A DNA stretch of 8,019 nucleotides from Actinomycetes bacterium (lineage in GTDB: Bacteria; Actinomycetota; Actinomycetes; Actinomycetales; Cellulomonadaceae), in assembly GCA_023401045.1 (NCBI GenBank), contig JAEXEM010000421.1:1-8019 (forward strand), written 5' to 3'. A model generated the notes under the pieces. The model worked only from the letters and a program-made list of their open reading frames with translations. It did no database searches and was not told where the DNA came from. Positions 6,705-8,019 of the stretch are shown piece after piece; within the stretch, counting starts at the first letter, position 1; each line of letters starts with the position of its first letter. Both the position numbers and the translations under genes were made by a program.

Positions 6705-7358
6705 CGCGGCGCCGACGGCCTCGACGTCGTCGTCGTAGCGCTCGGTCGGCTCGTCCGGCGGCGGCGCGCCGTCACCGCCCGTCGCGTCGCGCGTGAAGGC
6801 GTACCCCTCGAGGAAGCCGCGCGCCCGCTGCGTGTGCGGGTACGTCGTGAGCAGCGACCAGAACGCCCCCGAGTGCCCCGGCTCGACGAGGTGGGCGAGC
6901 TCGTGCAGCAGCACGTAGTCGAGCACCCAGCGCGGCATCCCGCGCACCCGGTCGGAGATGCGGATGGTCCCGTCCGACGGTGTGCACGAGCCCCACCGGC
7001 GGCCCTGGTTCGACGACCAGCGCACGCTCGTCGGCACCGCGCGGCCACCGAGGTACCGGCGCGACAGCTCGCTCGCGCGTGTCGCGAGCTGGGTGTCCGA
7101 GGGCCGGCGCCGCCGCTCCTGGGCGGCCAGACGGTCGAGCATGCGTCCCACCCACTCGCGCTCCTGGGCACGCGTGAAGCGCGCCGGGATGGCCACGACC
7201 GTGCGTCCGTCCTCGCGCCACGCGCTGACGGTCCGTGCCCGGCGCCGCGAGCGCCGCACCTCGACGACGGTCTCGACGTCACCGTCCGAGGGCGCGACGA
7301 CGCCGTCGTCCTGCGGGCGCCCGCGGTCGCGCGACGTCCCCCTGCCCGTGGTCGGCAC
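6696..7358 (-). CDS. YgjP-like M48-family zinc metallopeptidase
   Basis: A 220-residue cytoplasmic metallopeptidase of the YgjP/DUF45 type (labelled M48 family in databases). An Arg/Asp-rich N-terminal tail (about 1-25) is followed by a basic beta segment and a helical region (62-103). Then comes the signature NQGRRWGSC (117-125) with following TIRIS strand, then the zinc site H152-E153-L-A-H156, with the likely third ligand His162 in EPGHSGAFW. Glu153 would be the catalytic base. Family-typical aromatic and basic residues follow (YPHTQRARGFLEGY). The last 25 residues are acidic and probably disordered. The active site is intact, unlike in the convergent DUF2342 protein. The GTG at 7358 is the first start after an in-frame TAG; GAGG abuts it too closely to serve as a ribosome site, but TAGCGT six nt upstream suggests a leaderless mRNA. 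Substrate unknown. Confidence 0.9.
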   Translation of the reverse strand: MPTTGRGTSRDRGRPQDDGVVAPSDGDVETVVEVRRSRRRARTVSAWREDGRTVVAIPARFTRAQEREWVGRMLDRLAAQERRRRPSDTQLATRASELSRRYLGGRAVPTSVRWSSNQGRRWGSCTPSDGTIRISDRVRGMPRWVLDYVLLHELAHLVEPGHSGAFWSLLTTYPHTQRARGFLEGYAFTRDATGGDGAPPPDEPTERYDDDVEAVGAAED

Positions 7359-7361
7359 CCT

Positions 7362-7377
7362 CGCACGCTAGCGTGCG
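7362..7377. promoter_or_regulatory. 16-bp perfect palindrome with leaderless -10 element
   Basis: CGCACGCTAGCGTGCG is a perfect 16-bp palindrome centred on CTAG. On the minus strand it contains TAGCGT (7370-7365), a TANNNT -10 motif placed six nt before the metallopeptidase GTG at 7358, the spacing expected when transcription begins at the start codon itself. A protein bound to the palindrome would block that promoter, so it is a natural operator candidate. No good -35 is visible. The palindrome is seen directly; its role is inference. Confidence 0.5.
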
Positions 7378-7402
7378 CGTCCCCCGTTCGCGGGCGAAGC
7401 GG

Positions 7403-7420
7403 GGCCGGGTTCACCCGGTC
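7403..7420. repeat. Inverted repeat in divergent intergenic region
   Basis: CCGGG (7405-7409) and CCCGG (7414-7418) pair around TTCA, extended outward by one G-T wobble and one G-C pair. It lies between the divergent metallopeptidase and DUF5679 genes, where a terminator is not expected. Possible operator, or chance in GC-rich DNA. Confidence 0.25.
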
Positions 7421-7469
7421 CGGCGGTGCGTCGCACGCCACCCGCACCTGGACGCGCGTCCTCTCCCAC

Positions 7470-7475
7470 TACTGT
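7470..7475 (+). promoter_or_regulatory. Candidate -10 element for DUF5679 gene
   Basis: TACTGT fits TANNNT and predicts a start of transcription near 7482, giving a leader of about 72 nt. No convincing -35 is visible at 16-18 nt. The local sequence (CCACTACTGTGTGACC) is less GC-rich than its surroundings, as promoters often are in such genomes. Confidence 0.4.
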
Positions 7476-7541
7476 GTGACCGCACGGCGGCCGTTCAGGT
7501 CCCTGCCCCGGGCGCGATGCCACCGCCCGGTGAGGAGTACG

Positions 7542-7547
7542 AGGAGG
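7542..7547 (+). promoter_or_regulatory. Ribosome binding site of DUF5679 gene
   Basis: AGGAGG lies 6 nt before the ATG at 7554 and fixes the start of this very short gene. A second GAGGAG occurs about 10 nt further upstream. Confidence 0.8.
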
Positions 7548-7553
7548 GACCAC

Positions 7554-7712
7554 ATGGCCGACACCTGGGCTGGCGAGTTCTACTGCGTGAAGTGCAAGGA
7601 GAAGCGGGAGACCGAGGGCGAGGTCGTCGTCAGCGAGTCCGGGCGCCGGATGGCCAAGGCCGTCTGCCCCGTCTGCAGCACCAAGCTCAACCGGATCCTC
7701 GGCAAGGCCTGA
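7554..7712 (+). CDS. DUF5679 small zinc-ribbon protein
   Basis: A 52-residue cytoplasmic protein of the DUF5679 family, conserved in Actinobacteria and without known function. Two CxxC knuckles, C11-V-K-C14 and C38-P-V-C41, separated by a basic/charged stretch with SGRRMAKAVCPVC, make a classic zinc ribbon; the C-terminus STKLNRILGKA is family-typical and basic. Such small ribbons often bind nucleic acid or protein partners, but nothing here shows which. The reading frame is open far upstream (a high-GC effect), so the start is set by AGGAGG 6 nt before the ATG and by the match of MADTW to the family N-terminus. The gene stands alone: it is divergent from the metallopeptidase and followed by two hairpins before the next gene. 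Confidence 0.93.
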   Translation: MADTWAGEFYCVKCKEKRETEGEVVVSESGRRMAKAVCPVCSTKLNRILGKA

Positions 7713-7727
7713 GACCGGAAGCACGCC

Positions 7728-7745
7728 GGCCGCTCGACAGCGGCC
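7728..7745 (+). terminator. First hairpin after DUF5679
   Basis: GGCCGCT (7728-7734) pairs perfectly with AGCGGCC (7739-7745) around the loop CGAC. It starts 15 nt after the stop codon, is followed by CTCTCA rather than a U tract, and is directly upstream of a much stronger hairpin. Confidence 0.5.
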
Positions 7746-7749
7746 TCTC

Positions 7750-7783
7750 ACGAGGGCACCGTCCGCACGGACGGTGCCCTCGT
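7750..7783 (+). terminator. Strong 15-bp hairpin terminator
   Basis: A perfect 15-bp stem: left arm 7750-7764 (begins ACGAGGGCACC), loop GCAC (7765-7768), right arm 7769-7783. It is followed by CGCGTCC without a U tract, typical of GC-rich actinobacterial terminators. It separates DUF5679 from the gene at 7843, which therefore needs its own promoter. Confidence 0.8.
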
Positions 7784-7830
7784 CGCGTCCGGGCCTGTGG
7801 ACGGCGGGACGCAGGCGCCGGCGCCGCTGC

Positions 7831-7836
7831 CAGGCT
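7831..7836 (+). promoter_or_regulatory. Candidate leaderless -10 element
   Basis: CAGGCT differs from the TANNNT pattern only at the first base and lies six nt before the GTG at 7843, the leaderless spacing. No Shine-Dalgarno motif is present before this GTG, and a terminator precedes it, so a promoter must lie in this 59-bp gap. Confidence 0.4.
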
Positions 7837-7842
7837 GACCGC

Positions 7843-8019
7843 GTGACGGGGCGACGGGTGGTGCTGCGACCGGGGCTGCGGGTCGTGCCCCGCGCCGACG
7901 ACGAGGTCCAGGTCGGGCTCGACCCGCGGTGGGCCGTGCGGCTCGTCGGTCTCACGCCCGCGGAGGTCCGGCTGTGGCACGGCATCGACGCGAGCACCGA
8001 CCTCGGCGAGCTGCCGGCG
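7843..8019 (+). CDS. ThiF-like / TOMM leader-binding protein N-terminus (partial)
   Basis: The first 59 codons of a gene that runs off the right edge of the window, starting at GTG and open to the last base. The product begins VTGRRVVLRPGLRVVPRADDEVQVGLDPRWAVRLVGLT, followed by PAEVRLWHGIDASTDLGEL. The pattern LRPGLRVV..DD..VQVGLDP...V.L resembles the N-terminus of actinobacterial ThiF-family adenylyltransferase or 'TOMM precursor leader peptide-binding' proteins. There a small winged-helix, RRE-like domain comes before an E1-like ATP-binding domain. The E1-like part, with its GxGxxG motif and any CxxC, would lie outside the window, so the catalytic assignment cannot be tested here. No ribosome site is visible; a leaderless start is likely. 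The gene follows a strong terminator and is probably a separate transcription unit. It could also be another short-leader-binding or beta-strand N-terminal domain. Confidence 0.6.
   Translation, partial: MTGRRVVLRPGLRVVPRADDEVQVGLDPRWAVRLVGLTPAEVRLWHGIDASTDLGELPA

Noticed and set aside
5060..7447. 795-codon minus-strand open frame across the DUF2342 gene and beyond
   Set aside because: It runs antisense to a recognised gene and out of frame over another; composition is low-complexity Arg/Gly/Ala and no family is recognisable. A high-GC shadow.
5286..7712. 808-codon plus-strand open frame ending with DUF5679
   Set aside because: Only the last 52 codons match a family and have a ribosome site; the rest is an Arg/Ser-rich out-of-frame reading of DUF2342 and the antisense of the metallopeptidase.
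7368..7997. Minus-strand open frame opposite DUF5679 and the ThiF-like gene
   Set aside because: It crosses a strong 15-bp terminator and two better supported plus-strand genes and shows no domain.

Overview
The window is high-GC DNA (by eye well above 70% G+C) with GTG starts, strong AGGAGG ribosome sites next to apparently leaderless genes, and third codon positions that are almost all G or C. The proteins (UPF0182, PPA1309 family, PDZ/Lon YlbL type, DUF2342 zincin-like, YgjP-type M48, DUF5679) are a set found side by side in Actinobacteria. From memory the closest look is Micrococcales (Cellulomonas-like); the genus is inference. It reads as a core chromosomal block: I see no insertion sequence, prophage, CRISPR array, tRNA or rRNA.

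Layout. 1-71: downstream flank of the first gene, with a 17-nt G homopolymer. 72-3077 (-): a large seven-helix UPF0182 membrane protein. 3078-3181: divergent intergenic region holding an exactly symmetric GGGAAC-N18-GTTCCC element. 3182-3763 (+): PPA1309-family protein. 3789-5063 (-): YlbL/DdcP-type membrane-anchored serine protease, convergent with the previous gene. 5064-5179: divergent promoter region. 5180-6607 (+): DUF2342/Zincin_2 protein. 6608-6695: convergent gap with a strong hairpin. 6696-7358 (-): YgjP-like M48-family zinc metallopeptidase, probably leaderless, with a 16-bp perfect palindrome at its start. 7554-7712 (+): 52-residue DUF5679 zinc ribbon. 7728-7783: two tandem hairpins. 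7843-8019 (+): start of a gene that looks like the N-terminus of a ThiF-like/TOMM leader-binding protein, cut by the window edge.

How the parts relate. The genes alternate in direction, so there is no long operon: most genes have their own promoter and the block is held together by conserved order. Three products have a peptidase fold (a Lon-type Ser/Lys protease facing outside, a cytoplasmic HELAH metallopeptidase, and a zincin-like protein whose HExxH site appears lost). In Bacillus subtilis the YlbL family member DdcP removes a cell-division inhibitor after DNA damage; transferring that role here is inference.

The most interesting signals are regulatory: a two-way element matching the SigR/SigH-type ECF consensus on both strands between UPF0182 and the PPA1309 gene, two probable leaderless starts, and the palindrome that overlaps one of them. 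I found no convincing new multi-gene system; the truncated ThiF/RRE-like gene at the right edge is the best lead towards one.
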